The notes beneath the pieces were generated by a model. It was not told where the DNA came from, did no database searches, and saw nothing but the letters and a program-made list of their open reading frames with translations. Below are positions 9,787 to 21,373 of a stretch of DNA of 64,000 nt, piece by piece. Within the stretch, counting starts at the first letter, position 1. Every line of letters begins with the position of its first letter. This stretch comes from Polytrichum commune (lineage: Eukaryota; Streptophyta; Polytrichopsida; Polytrichales; Polytrichaceae), in assembly GCA_950295325.1 (NCBI GenBank), contig OX485804.1:45508001-45572000 (forward strand), in the 5' to 3' direction. The position numbers and the translations under genes are program-made.

Positions 9787-12300
9787 GCATAGAATTCAAT
9801 CAATGTCATGCAATGATGGCCAACCATATGAGAAGGGTGGCTAAGTGCATTTGTGGCGGTAAAGAGGTGCTAAGGGGCCACACTAAGCCTCATGAAGGTT
9901 AAGTGTGGACAGTGTCTCTTAGGGACATCAACCCTCTTAGAATCACCTAAATCGAGACCTTATATGATCTTGGTGATTAAAGTACGGTTGCTTTCCAACA
10001 TTGTAAAGAACGCCCCGAACGGATAATAAACGCGGCATGTAGAGCCCATCAAGGTTTGTTGGGGCAGTTCAGCTCCAAAACCAATGGTTGGCCTCACTTC
10101 GGGGCGGACATTCCATATTTTGGCAATGAGGTGGGGGGGGGGGGCATGTAAGAAGGACCAGACACTACTATGAGTGGGGAAGGGTAGCGAAATCATGGGG
10201 TGGTGTCCTGGTACTTCCCACTCCCAAGACTTAGTGGGGCTAGTCCCAATGGAGACATTTGGCCTCCTTAGCAACCTGCATTGATAAGGGCAAGTCCCAC
10301 ATTTCCAATTAATGGTCCCAAGGCTAGTGAGTGGTAATAGTATCATCATTGGAACACAATGGGTTGCCTTCAAATTAAGGTTCGGTTTGACATAATTAGT
10401 GAAGCATGACACTTATCAAAGGAGCATTAAGTCAAGCACACTACATTGGTTACATTTAATGTACAAGTAGTGTTGGTAAGACCCATGCCATAGTTTCATA
10501 CGTTCATTCTTACACCCCTAATAGGTTATAGTTTTAGGGGGGAGGGGGGGTGGCCTCTATAGATTGGTATGTAGAAAATGTAGCTTGGTATGATAGAATT
10601 ATGCAATCTAGATTAGAAATCTAACGGTTATCAATAAGAAACCGTTAGCTTGATAAATTTTATCATTAAAAAAAATCAATGTCAATTGACATAGTGTGGA
10701 TGAGCTACATGCGTATGGCCCATTTTTTGGAACAAGAAAGGACTTGCAATTTGTAAGGAGTTGTTTTGGGAGGTGTGGCATTAGGAAATTTTGGAGTTGA
10801 CGAGCAAGAATTGAATTTACTATGTCTGAACTATAATCTTACACATCTGACATTCCGCAACAATTACAAAAGCATAGAGTGAGGGTCCAAACTTTAGAAC
10901 ATCCTTCTCCACAGCTAGCTTGGACGGCACCCATAAGTGGTAATAATGAATGTATAGAAACATAAACTTCATTCAATGTAGTTTAGTGGAGTCACTAGAA
11001 ACAATCAAGGAAGTTTAACATGCACAACACGTATGCAACTTTGGTTCAAGGCAACTCCTTCCAATTTCAAACAGTCCAATGATTAAATATGGTTACCTAA
11101 AGCAATATATCAAACCTTGTGTGCACTAAATGCAATTACGGCAATTGACTAAGAAGTGTGGGGTATGGAATAGTAAAAAGGCCATGGCAACAAGACAACT
11201 TACATAGCACATGAAGACTATTATAACCTACTGTACTCTCAGTCTTGTTCTCATGAAGACCAATTTAGCACATGGTAGTCTTGGTCTCATGCACATCGAC
11301 GTTATTTAAGCCCATTATAGTCTCAGTCTCCACCCTTTGTTTTTGGAGTTACAAAGAGAGTCCCATCTATCTTGAATAAAATAACATGGATATATTGTGT
11401 TCACGTCGATAGATGGGAACCTGGGAACCAAAAATGATGTGGAAAGAGAGCATCATTTGATTAGTGAGCGAAATTTACTTCAAACTATTATAGGATTCTT
11501 GCAAAACATTCAAAAAGCCACCAAATTCATGTCGAGCTACTGCAAGAGAGGTAGAAACAGGGATGGCTTGTGAATGCCAAGAGCATTGGTGAGCAGATAT
11601 CCCTTGACATGGTCCGTAACCAATGGACACTCATGCTTGCAAACATCATCAAGATTGTGGAAACTTGTCACAGATAGGTTGCAGAGAAGGCAATCTGTTC
11701 AAGTTGAAAAAGTAATGAAAATTTCGTGGAAGAATTTAAACTTGAATCAGTCTAGAAGAGTGGAGGAGAAGATACATGGCACAAGAAATGAAAGCTTCAA
11801 ACTACAACCATGATGACAGCGTTCTTAAGTAGCACTATTGAGTTAGAATCCTGCAGTTTATCTACACAATGCATCATGTTGCCCTAGAAAGTGCCATTGT
11901 GCAAAACATTAAAAATATGCCCAATTCTGGAAGGTTTTAATTCTGACCAATCTGCAGTGGTCTTTTCTTTTCACAACACTTTGATTCCCATGTTCCCATC
12001 TAGCCACATGAATACAAAGAGAAACACACATCCATGTTTTCTTCGTTCAAGATAGATGAGAGTCTATCACTTACTCCAAGACATGGATGGAGACCGAGAC
12101 TGCAGTGAGCTAAATAATCTTCATGAGTGAACAAGACACCCGAGAGGGAATTGTCGAAAATGTTATGAGAGGTCAAAGTGAAGATTCTCTTTTTCCTTAA
12201 ATGATAATACAGGCCCTCCAAATTGTGTTCACTGCTAAACCTAGAAACGTTAAACTTTAACATATTTTGAGGATAATAGTCCAATCTTTCATAACCCAAG
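9787..12300. other. intergenic sequence, mostly unrecognised
   Basis: It contains a 150-codon minus-strand open frame at 9960-10412 without a known motif, and GC-runs at 10134 and 10540. The part near 12190-12300 resembles other dispersed copies (45165-45240, 54540-54620) through words such as GGCCCTCCAAATTGTGTTCACTG. Confidence 0.4.
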
Positions 12301-12930
12301 TCTTCTTGCTGTTTATTCTTAACTACAAGCCTTGCAATATATCACTCAAATATAAGTGTCCAGTTAAGAAGGGCGGCCACATAAGGCCCACATACCTTAA
12401 TGCACACTTCCCTGCTAAGCCTCTTAAATCTTCAAGCAATGCACCTTCTGCACAACTCTCCATATGATTTTGTTTAATTAGAAAAGAGAAGTTTTCACCT
12501 TGTTCATCATTCAATTCATATGCAGGTATCACGTTCCTCAAGAATGGTTCTACCACTCACACCTTGTTAGTTCTTTTTGGGGAGAAGAGCGGTACCCACA
12601 GGCTATCTTGTTTCCATCCAAACACCTCAGCAATTCTGCTCACATTTCCAGAGTCACATCCATTCCCCTTTTCTATATCCTCCTGGACTAGGAAAGGAAG
12701 AAAAAGCTTAGTCCCACCACAGGCCCCAATGTCCCTCGAATATGCTGTTGGGAAAAAGCATATCTATAACACCTTTCGTGAGTTACAGCACCCCATCTGG
12801 TGCATGTAGCACATTCCAGAAGAGCTCTTGCAATGCTGTAACATCTTTGGATGTCCTCAAACTTTGCACATTTCTAGCAATTCAAAGCACCGTAACTTGC
12901 AATGAAGTGTCATGCCTCAAGCCACTATAG
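12301..12930. other. gene-like fragments on the minus strand, not assignable
   Basis: On the minus strand, frames around 12400-12640 read through short stretches that look coding in composition (for example SRIAEVFGWKQDSLW and SCAEGALLEDLRGLAGK), but stops interrupt them and the downstream end merges into repeat sequence. I recognise no family. It could be a broken gene or distal untranslated sequence of the gene upstream. Confidence 0.2.
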
Positions 12931-13744
12931 TGTCATTCACCACAACTCAGCCAATCTCTCTTTAAAGAGAATGTACAAAAGTGCAATAAATTTGTACATT
13001 GTCTATTTGAAGCTGAAACCCTACATGTCTGAGCCTTCTTATATCATGTCTGCAGGCCTGTTGTGGGACGGCAGAAGTGCTTGGTACCCATCGTCAGAAG
13101 TATTTGTGGGGAGAACCCATGTCCAGGCCAACCACAGAACCTGGCAGTAGAAGCTTAATGTTCTACCGCCAAGCAATAGTTGTTGCAAAAATAAGGTGAT
13201 GATTGATGAATGGTTGCCAAAATCAGTGAGACTCCAACTGCCAACAACCTTAGCCCTCTCTGCTTTCAAGACTGAGTACCCTTTCAGGGCTTATCTACCG
13301 AGAATCTGATGTAGTTTTGATAGCTGCATTTAGAATGTATCTATTCTGCTTTCTACTCAAATAGATGTTTCTACCATCCAAATCGAGTTGGAGAGAGCTT
13401 TACATTGGCCACGCAACAAGCAGGCCTTCAGAAAGTAACCAAGTTCTTTCTGAACACTGTCAGCATAAAAAATTGTGGCACAGTTCTGCCAGTGAGGGTA
13501 TCAAGTTTACATACCCAAATTCCACTGTTTAAATTTGGTATCACTGTTCAACTGTCTGGTATCCAGTTGATGCTCTTATGAGCTTCCACATAACTTAATT
13601 CCCGCCTTGCTCTATTGAGACTAGTTGTATCTGCAAATTGCTTGACACAGATTTGTGGCTTGGCAACCTGTTGGAGCTATTGTGTGAGGCCAGATCATTC
13701 CGAACACCAGAGATGTTCTCCCATTAGTGATGCATCACTGCGCG
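12931..13744 (-). other. probable 3' untranslated region of OGG1 and flank
   Basis: The sequence directly after the OGG1 stop codon is unique-looking, repeat-poor and non-coding, as expected for a 3' UTR. No single polyadenylation site could be chosen, so the lower limit is arbitrary. Confidence 0.35.
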
Positions 13745-15704
13745 CTAGCTGCTGGACGACTTTTGTACAGATTGTTTTGGCACTTTCGGAGCTTTCGGCA
13801 CTTTCTGAACTCTTAAATGCTTTGGAAGGAGATTCTGCTGTGAAGATAGCTCTGAAATGAAGAGCACCGTGTGTGCCCAGCCTGCATAACTGCCAAATCT
13901 TTCAACAAAAGCATCGGCAACCTCCCGGTGCAACTTTACAGTGAGCTTCTGTCCTTCCAGTTTAGGTAAGAGATAGCGCACTGCAATCTGCACACTTCCA
14001 TCACATGTCAATGCACCATCTCACAAACATAGGAAGACTCCACAAATTATGCCCAGTATTGGCTTAGTCAGTGACAAGAAGCATTTTCATCTGATGCAGA
14101 ATTAAAACCACGGTAAAAAGTTGTTGATGATCGAGAAATGCACCTGCCACACATGAGTGTCAACTGGGATAGCATGATGTTGGTCCAAGGAGAACAATGC
14201 GATACATGCTGCCACCTTAGGGCCGATGCCTGGCAATGTGCACAACGCAAGGACTGCATCCTCCAGCGACTGCTTCCGCAATGACAACAACCACTGCTCC
14301 CCCCCTTCCACTTTCTGCCTCAGCAATTCTGTCGTCCCTACAATATACTTCGCCCTGAAAACAAGCAAACACACAAGAAATGACCACCAATTCAAGAGCC
14401 AGGATCTCAAAAAGACTCGCACATGTTGTAACGTTGGTATTGTGGTCGTTCACACCTAAAAATCCCCAGAAGACACACTGTCAAGTTAAAGGGTTACATT
14501 TGAAAGTGGGGTATTTAAAAGGGGGGTATTACTTTGCTGTTACTGAAATTTTTGGACCTTGTGACTTCGTCAAGACGCATGATACTGGCAGGTAAAGTAG
14601 GGCGATCATAAACAGCTGCGGGATGAGGATGAGTCCAAATGCAATGGTGAGAAATCTCAAGAATCAAGGAAATTTGACAGTGCAAGCTTACCGGTATCCA
14701 AATCCATTTTCTCGGAGCTGCGACTCGGTGACAGGGGCCAGCTGTTCCAAGGAAGGAAACACATGAAACCGAATCCCACTCACAGAACCCAAGAAAGTCC
14801 CTTGACGAGCGAGATACTCCACCATGGATGCGATCCGTTGTATGTGGTTGTTTGAAGAGCAAATGAACTGAAATACACATTCTAGCGGCGGTTGCCGCAG
14901 CAATCGAGCCCCCGCAATGAAGGGCGCCACCTCTGCGAATCGAGCATCCGCGGCGGAGAACTGCGCATACAGATCTACCAGGCTCGTGTGCAGGTTCAAA
15001 TACTCCCGTAGATCCTTCTCCACTTCAGATAACGAGCCAGCCGTTTCCTGTGACGAAGCATGGTGTAGGAACTCAACCTCATCTTCAACCTGACGAAGAG
15101 TGATCAAATGTGGACCTACCACCCCTGTATACTGCGATTGCCCTGTCACCTTCCACCTGAAACTCTGCCCTACAGGAAGAGTCACATCCAAACAAAGCTC
15201 CGCGCGGCCGACCCCGAGACCGCACCATTCACCAAATCCTAATTTCGCCCAGCAGTCGAGCTCCACCTCATTCTTCACATCCTGGCCAACTTCTGCCACA
15301 TCCTCAAGTTTCGGGAACTGAGGCAAAACATTCCTGGAGACACGTTTGACATCCTCCACCACTTCACTCTTGATGACTTCCTTCTTCACATCCTGGCCTT
15401 GTTCTGCCAAACCTTTGCGTTGCGGTAACCCAGGCAAAACCTTCCTGGAGACATGTTTGATGACCTCCAAAACTTCATTTTTGACTTCCTTCTTAACAGC
15501 AATCACGTGCTTGATGTCAGTGGTTTTTCGCAACTCTTTGACATCCAGAGAGGATTTGAAGAGCTTCTTGGAGACACGGGACCTGACGCCTGACTCCTCC
15601 TCGTGAGCTTCCAGCACTCTTTTCCTTTGGCTCCGGCGAGGCACCAGCACCGGGGTCAAATTCCCTCCCACCGCAGCAGCAGTGGAAGACGCCATTCGCA
15701 TCAT
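13745..15704 (-). CDS. OGG1: 8-oxoguanine DNA glycosylase/AP lyase, 3 exons, about 488 aa
   Basis: OGG1 removes 8-oxoguanine from nuclear or organellar DNA and nicks the abasic site, starting base-excision repair. Exons on the minus strand are 15704-14692, 14354-14144 and 13987-13745, with GT-AG introns and phases that join exactly. Residues 170-310 form the OGG_N fold (PVGQSFRW near 177-184, CSSNN at 282-286). The HhH-GPD core follows: GFGYRAKY across the first junction, hairpin LPGIGPKVA with catalytic Lys384, and PVDTHVW with Asp403. The C-terminal helix FGSYAGWAHTVLF is present. The enzyme body matches plant and animal OGG1 of 345-365 aa; the extra length is an N-terminal extension of about 140 residues. 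That extension has a basic cluster PRRSQRKR (22-29), likely a nuclear localisation signal, and two tandem 36-37 residue repeats (70-105 and 106-142). The start at 15704 was chosen because further upstream the frame runs into tandem repeat DNA; Met4 (15695) or an upstream in-frame ATG at 15833 are alternatives. Confidence 0.93.
15302..15510 (-). repeat. internal coding tandem repeat in OGG1 N-terminus
   Basis: Two copies of a roughly 110-base unit encode VKKEV...HVSRKVLPGLPQ and VKKEV...RVSRNVLPQFPK, each ending in GQD, and are followed by a third partial start VKNEVE. The charged, Val-Lys-Glu-rich units look helical or disordered. They are not part of the known OGG1 fold. Confidence 0.8.
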
Positions 15705-15778
15705 CTTCAGATTTGACAACGACCAAGAAAACTTAAACCCTAGTAACGGCCGCCTAGCCTTGGCACAACATGACAAGC

Positions 15779-16423
15779 ACTTATATGCACAGCTCCATTG
15801 AGTACCGGGCCATGCCAAAACTGCACTTCTCATTCTTCATTTGATGATGCCAATATCCTCATCCTCCGTACCTGAGGCTGCTCTCAAATTCCAATTACGC
15901 AACCCAAGCCCTCACAACGGCTGCCTGCTAGCTAAGCACCACTACAGATACACGAAGCTCCGCTGAGTGCGGGGCCATGCCAAAACAAAAATTCTCATTC
16001 TACATTAAGTGCTGCTAATATGCTCATTTTCCTTGCCTGATGATCTGCTCCTGCATTCCATTTCTTCAACTCAAACCCTACACACCGGCTGCCTACGAGC
16101 TAAGGATCCATACACACGAAGCTCCACCGATTGCCGGGCCATGCCAAAAACGTACTCCTCATTTTTCAATTGATGCTGCTCATATCCCCATTCTCCTTAC
16201 CTGATGATCTGCTCCAAATTCCAATTCCTCAAACCCTCACAGCCGCTGCTACAAGCTGATAAGGATCCATACACGCACAGGAAGCTCCACTGAGTGCCGG
16301 GCCATGCCAAAAATGCACTCCACATCCTTCAATTGATGCTGCGTTCAAACATCTCCATTCTCCTTGACGAGCTCCTTTTGAATTTCAATTCTTCCACCCG
16401 AATCCTGCTGCACCGCAACTTGG
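15779..16423. repeat. four tandem ~155-bp repeats upstream of OGG1
   Basis: Copies are at about 15779-15936, 15937-16106, 16107-16264 and 16265-16423. Each has the core GGGCCATGCCAAAA preceded by AGCTCC and followed by TTCTCATT or a variant, then CTGATGATCTGCTCC or similar. The copy nearest OGG1 contains the in-frame ATG at 15833. The copies are 70-85 percent alike by eye, so the array is not recent. It probably lies in the promoter or the 5' leader. Confidence 0.85.
15942..16325 (-). promoter_or_regulatory. three candidate upstream ORFs in the OGG1 leader repeats
   Basis: On the minus strand three repeat copies each open with ATG and encode related peptides: 15998-15942 (18 aa), 16162-16100 (20 aa) and 16325-16197 (42 aa). 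They share M-x-x-x-x-LAWP-x-x-x-x-S. The fourth copy's equivalent ATG, at 15833, is in frame with OGG1. If the leader is transcribed, these could act as uORFs that lower OGG1 translation. No transcript evidence is available. Confidence 0.35.
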
Positions 16424-16930
16424 AAGCTGCGACCCAATTCCATTGCGTCTCCGTGACCGGTTTCTGTGCGGGCGGGCAGCCCCCGCTGCTATTTTCCGGG
16501 CAGGTGCCCGCGGGCAGAGAAGAAATATTTCAAACTCTCGACGACGGCACCAGCGGACGACAACGACGACGACGTAACAAACTCGGAATCGTCACAAACC
16601 TGGTACGTCGTTCTCATTGTGACCCCCACCCGGAGTTTCTTAGGGTGAACCTCACATCCAAGCACATCCACTTCACTAAGATAATTTCATATGGTCAAAG
16701 AGATTGTCTGCAAAGTTCTACACAAGTATGTGCAAATTTGTGTGTGTTATTCAGGATTTTATCAATTAATGGCAGCTTAGGTGAAAACTACATGAAAAGG
16801 ACATCCCCAAAAAAGGCACATCAGTTGGTAGTACCAACCAAGTCATTTTTATTGAAAACCCAAAAAAAAAAAACATCGGGAGCCTCTAAAAGGCTTCCTC
16901 TACCTAGCTAACGCAACCCTATGACAAGGA
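16424..16930. other. GC-rich upstream region of OGG1
   Basis: Bases 16440-16650 are rich in GC and CG dinucleotides, unlike the flanks, which fits a promoter or first-exon region of the minus-strand OGG1 gene. A 205-codon plus-strand frame (16294-16911) runs through repeats, CGACGA runs and an A-tract and has no motif. The stretch from 16700 on is AT-rich and unrecognised. Confidence 0.35.
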
Positions 16931-17299
16931 CATAAAATAAGACATGCCCGCTACCAAAACTATTGTCCGACAATGTCACTATTGCGTGTGGTTTAGGGGG
17001 TTGATTAGTTGTTGGAGTAACAACACCATGAACAACATGACCATCATCAAGAGGAAGAGCATAAGCTATAGAAGGAGTGTGACCAAAGCAGCCACTAAGC
17101 GCCTCTACAACACCTTCGTGACAACATGCACTTCTTCATGTAAAGCCTCATTTATTTCTTGCTCATTTGTACGATGGTCATGTGCAATTTGTTGAGAGAT
17201 AAATTATCTCATGTGTTGAGTTACCCGTGATTTCATCAAAAAAAAAAGCACTTGAGATGTCTTGTATATCAATATCATGCAGATTCATCATGATCTTTC
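16931..17299. other. possible distal part of the HUH-like element
   Basis: On the minus strand several partly open frames continue from the HUH-like remnant, but stops and frameshifts are too many to follow a protein. The limit of the element is unknown. Confidence 0.2.
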
Positions 17300-17885
17300 A
17301 TATGGAGGCCACATGCTTGACATCCATCCTCACAGACCTCAACAGAATCACTCGCGTGGGGTTTGGGTAAAATAGCCCACTCTTGCATGTGTGGTACAAA
17401 GTGCATGCAAGAGTAACACCCAAATGCTTCCTCATACAGAGACGCGCCCATTGCTATGAGAGAGACTCACTCGATTGTTTAAACCCATCTTTCCAAACTT
17501 CACGTACTCCGTTTTGTTGTCATTCATGTCCTCCAGCAATACATTGTGATGAACAAACTCATAATGCTCCTCCCCATTGTCCTTCATATAATATCCAAAC
17601 GTCCCCTTCAAGGTATGCAAACCCTCATCCCCCAACTCCTTGCATGAGACAACATGACCCATCGATGGACTCGCATACCACTTCAAGCAAACCTTAATTT
17701 TCTTGTTCAATACCTGTAGACTAGTGAAATTCCCCTAGACCACCATTTGGAAATGTTTGTGGGTCAACGCCCAGCCCTATCCATGGAGCACAACTTGGCA
17801 AAACAATGGTCCTCTATAAACCTCCTCGGATTTACAAGACGACCAACATCCACATCCACCCCTCCCACAGCAATCGTTACCAACG
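17300..17885 (-). pseudogene. decayed HUH-endonuclease-like (Rep/Replitron-type) protein remnant
   Basis: Three minus-strand frames join into one protein-like series. A first part ending at MDRAG contains NPRRFIEDHCFAKL. After a frameshift comes THKHFQMVV, at 17761-17744 for the HKHFQM core, then an in-frame TAG at 17735-17737, and about 60 residues later FGYYMKDNGEEHY (GYYMKD at 17596-17579). After another frameshift, MRKHLGVTL and KSGLFYPNPT follow near 17440-17360. A histidine pair flanking a hydrophobic residue, followed by Y-x-x-K, is the arrangement of motifs II and III in HUH replication endonucleases. Helitrons and the Replitrons of green algae and plants are eukaryotic transposons that use such enzymes. 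Motif I was not found and no termini could be fixed. The copy is dead. An unrelated transposon protein remains possible. Confidence 0.45.
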
Positions 17886-18249
17886 CCTTGACTTATTTTA
17901 AACAAACATGGGTTCTCTCTTGACCTTGAGAACGAGCAAGGGTTTGCATCCTTGAGGCCATTAAAAAAAATCAAGAACACAAGAAAATATAAAACCCTCT
18001 TTGTGTAGTTGTTTGTGCTCATTCACAACGTCCTTAGCGTTGGTGTGGAGAGACAACTCCATCCACTGCAACCCACATGCAATTCTAACTACGATTACCC
18101 ATGCAAACCACTTCGAACTACTAGTTAATGTTAACCTACACCAACTGGGCTACAAGTTCCTAACCCCTAGCTTATATGCTAAGCATTCCCCCGCCACCCT
18201 AAGCCTCTGACACAACAGTCACCTAGATCTCCCGAAAAAACATACCACC
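17886..18249. other. intergenic sequence between the HUH-like remnant and a pogo element
   Basis: Nothing is recognised. It may include the 5' part of the HUH-like element. Confidence 0.3.
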
Positions 18250-18251
18250 TA

Positions 18252-18889
18252 CAGTCCACCCTCTATAAATGTTACACCTGTAAGTGTTAACCCTCTCTAA
18301 ATGTTAACTTTCTTCTACTCCCCACATATTGCACACTATAAATGTTAAACGTGTTAACTGTTAACAAAATGGTACTCCCTTCTTTGTAAATTTGACTCTA
18401 TAAATGTTAATGAATGAAATACAACCATAATATGGATGATAAAAACTACACATCCAGTTACAATGTATTGGTGGGACTTCTAATGTCTCAGATGATGATT
18501 GTGAGGGAGAGGAGTGTGAGGTGGAACCCATTCCATCTTATAGTGACTTGCAATCTAGTTTTGGTACCATTAGAAGGTACATGGAATCACGTTCATGTGA
18601 TGTGTCCAAGTATGTGGGTTTGTTGGTGCAGATTGAATCTCACCAAAGAACCATTGATTCATACTTCACCCGTGATTTGTAAACTTGATATTGAATAAAG
18701 TTTTGATTGGGTTTGCAATTTTATGAATGGTATTCTCTCACAAGGACTCTTCACAATTGCTTATATTTATAAATGTTAAGATTTGTATATTGCTCAAAAA
18801 AGTAATTTTATAATTGTTAATTGTTAACACCTCTATAAATGTTAACTTTGGTCCACTCCCGAGGGTTAACATTTATAGATGGTAGACTG
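18252..18889. mobile_element. pogo-type element, copy B, complete termini
   Basis: The left end is CAGTCCACCCTCTATAAATG and the right end is its near-exact inverse (CATTTATAGATGGTAGACTG), with TA on both sides (18250-18251 and 18890-18891). The CAGT...CCTCTATAAAT termini are close to those of plant pogo-like Emigrant/Lemi1 elements. The plus strand carries the 3' end of a transposase gene. Subterminal repeats of TAAATGTTAA are abundant at both ends. Confidence 0.85.
18440..18682 (+). pseudogene. C-terminal fragment of a pogo/Tigger-type transposase
   Basis: The frame ending with TAA at 18680-18682 encodes an acidic stretch (SDDDCEGEECEVE), then IPSYSDLQSSFGTIRRYMES, CDVSKYVGLLVQIE and RTIDSYF before the stop. 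An acidic linker, a two-helix segment and a short TTIxDFF-like tail are usual at the C-terminus of pogo/Tigger/jerky-type transposases. Compared with the copy at 61134-61325 it lacks 11 codons between the last helix and the tail. The DNA-binding and DDE domains are absent. Confidence 0.65.
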
Positions 18890-18891
18890 TA

Positions 18892-21373
18892 CCCCCAAAG
18901 CCAACCCCATGTTGGACCCTATAAATTTATCCAATTTTCATCCCCCACCCAGTGCGCCTAATGAGGGCCCATATATTAGGTCGATCTACGCTATTTATCA
19001 ACATTATATATTGTTTATAATATGTAGAACCACAATAATAAAATACAATGAATGTAATGTTACATGATTGTTATGATTTCTATACGGATGAATAAACAAA
19101 GTTATAAGTTTTTTGTGATTTGATCTTGTCCCGGGTGATTTGCAAAGGTAAACAGTCAATCTATTTGCAAAGTCAACCTAATTATGCATGTTAGTGTAGA
19201 TGATGTGCATGTAATCCATTTTTAATGAAAATTATAGGAGATCAAGTGGACCCAATGCAAGCCAAGTTCACCCAAGGGCCATTATCTAGTACATGACACC
19301 AATTATTATGCATGTTGTTGGCAACAATACAAGCTAAATCTTAAAATTGTATCATCATGTAGTAGGGTAGGCATTGGTTCAATGTTTTAGTATGATGTGA
19401 TGGAGTCACCAATGTGAAATTAGTGTTGATATAAGAAACTTTAGTTCTATGATAAGTCATGGGTACTTCACCGTTCAAAGTTAATACTTACAATTGAGGA
19501 ACCAACACCTCGGTGACACAAAAGGGAATATATAAGGTATGCGGACCAAATTCGATTATTCATCTTAAATGAGCATCTAGGGTTGCATGGTGTGTGGTTA
19601 GGTGTGGGTTTAGGAATCTTCACTTTGATAATGAATCAGACATACAAATGAGCTCTAAAAATCATGAAGAAATGTCTACATGCATAATTTGGATGCTAAT
19701 CATCTTGCATTATTTTCCATTTCATGTCTTCCAATGAGTGGGTGCAAAGCTAGCATGAACTTGATGATTGTGTCTATATAGCCGCAACAATGCAAGACAT
19801 AACCAATATGGTTTGTTGGCCTTATGTGGTCACTCTCCTTAATCATACATTCATATTTGAGCAATACATGGCAAGGCTTATTCTTAAGAACACACTTAAG
19901 AGATACATGTCATGATGAGATTGGACTATGTGCTTAATACATAGACACCATTCCAAGTTCAATTGTTAACATGATTGACAAGGTCTATGAGATAGCTTAA
20001 AGATTATTTTTTTCCCTTGGACTTCCTATACATTTTGCATCTCAACTCCAATCTTAAACTTGAATTGACAATCCTCATAATTCCCAATAAGTAACCAAAC
20101 GAGATTATTCCAATTGATGGAACAACTAACATTGTTTGTGAAGTTGGAAGTGCCCACAATAAAGTTATCCTTAAAAGGTTGGGATAGGGGGTGAAACACA
20201 CCAAAAACAAATTAAAATTAAAAAAATTAAAAAAAACCAGGTTAAATAGAATGTATGTTTTTTCAAAGCTTTCCTCTCCCTTGTTAGGGCCTATAAATGA
20301 ATGCAAGGTCAATAGTCTTTCCTCCTATTCTAGGCCTCACCAAAGTTTAGTTCCATATTTGATCGTTTTCGCTTGGGAACATTTATATTGAGCTTGAGAA
20401 CTTCTTGGAAGCCATGAGGGACCATGAGGTTAGTGAGTCTAGCATGTCTATATTCAAAGTATTCATTGAAACTTGAGGGTTTCCATCCAACATACCAAAT
20501 CCAAGATGCACTTGACTGACATATAAGTATATTTGGACAAATCACTTGTCCATAAATAATAAGGCTTGTGCACTTGTGAGCACAAAAACATCAAACGACA
20601 ACAACAAAAGCAACAACACAACAACCGCAACTTTGAATGTTTGTCCTCCATGTTCACCAACCACCATAATGGTGTGATTTTGTGATCTTATGTACGTCAT
20701 ATTGGCGGTTGGAATTGTTCAAAATCCACGCATAACTCCAAATATACTTCAATCGTAGCTACCTCCAAATATTGGATGGTTGGATAACTTACTAGGCCAC
20801 AAGTAGCTTAGAGCATCCACACATTCTACATCAGACGTAAAGGGGTGTAAAATAAGCTAACTTTAGTTTGGAGGAGAGGAGTCCCTCTACATGTTTCATA
20901 TGGTCACCTCCAGCTACATGTCCCATTATGAAAATAATATCTAACAATAAGGCTCTACATAGGAAGAATTGAAACTAAAATTTATTTGGCCAAAAATTGT
21001 GGAACGATATTGATAGTCAATTGATACCATTTAGGTTAAGGTAGGTGTGCCTAAATCCAACATAGCAATAATTTGGAAACCTGTATTTGAGTGGTATGTG
21101 ATTAGGTGTGGATCTAAAATGGACACCAAAAAAACACGTATTTGAAAGAGATTGAATTTCGTGCTCAAAATATGTTAGCCATTCTAGGTTCAATAGTCAA
21201 TATGGTAGGGGAGACCTATATGACCACTTAATGAGCACATGAATCTTTGCTTTGACAATGATTATATATTCATATGATCTTAAACAATTATGAGGCGAAT
21301 GGCTATATGCACAACTTGGCTTTGCTAAGCATCTTGCATTGTTCCATATCCTATGAGTGGATGCAGAGTGCAA
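18892..21373. other. intergenic sequence with old dispersed repeats
   Basis: Bases 19780-20170 are a diverged copy of 58330-58830, without the small element found there at 58445. Shared words include GAGATTGGACTA and AAGTGCCCACAAT. The rest shows no coding or terminal-repeat signal. Confidence 0.45.

Noticed and set aside
9960-10412. 150-codon open frame on the minus strand
   Set aside because: No motif, no homologous repeat in the window, and a G-run interrupts it. Not enough support for a gene.
16294-16911. 205-codon open frame on the plus strand
   Set aside because: It crosses a leader repeat, CGACGA runs and an A-tract, with no recognisable domain. It is likely due to composition.
17300-17885. 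Integrated CRESS-DNA virus Rep gene
   Set aside because: Motif spacing and the flanking conserved segments do not look like a typical viral Rep with a helicase domain. A transposon origin is preferred, though not proven.
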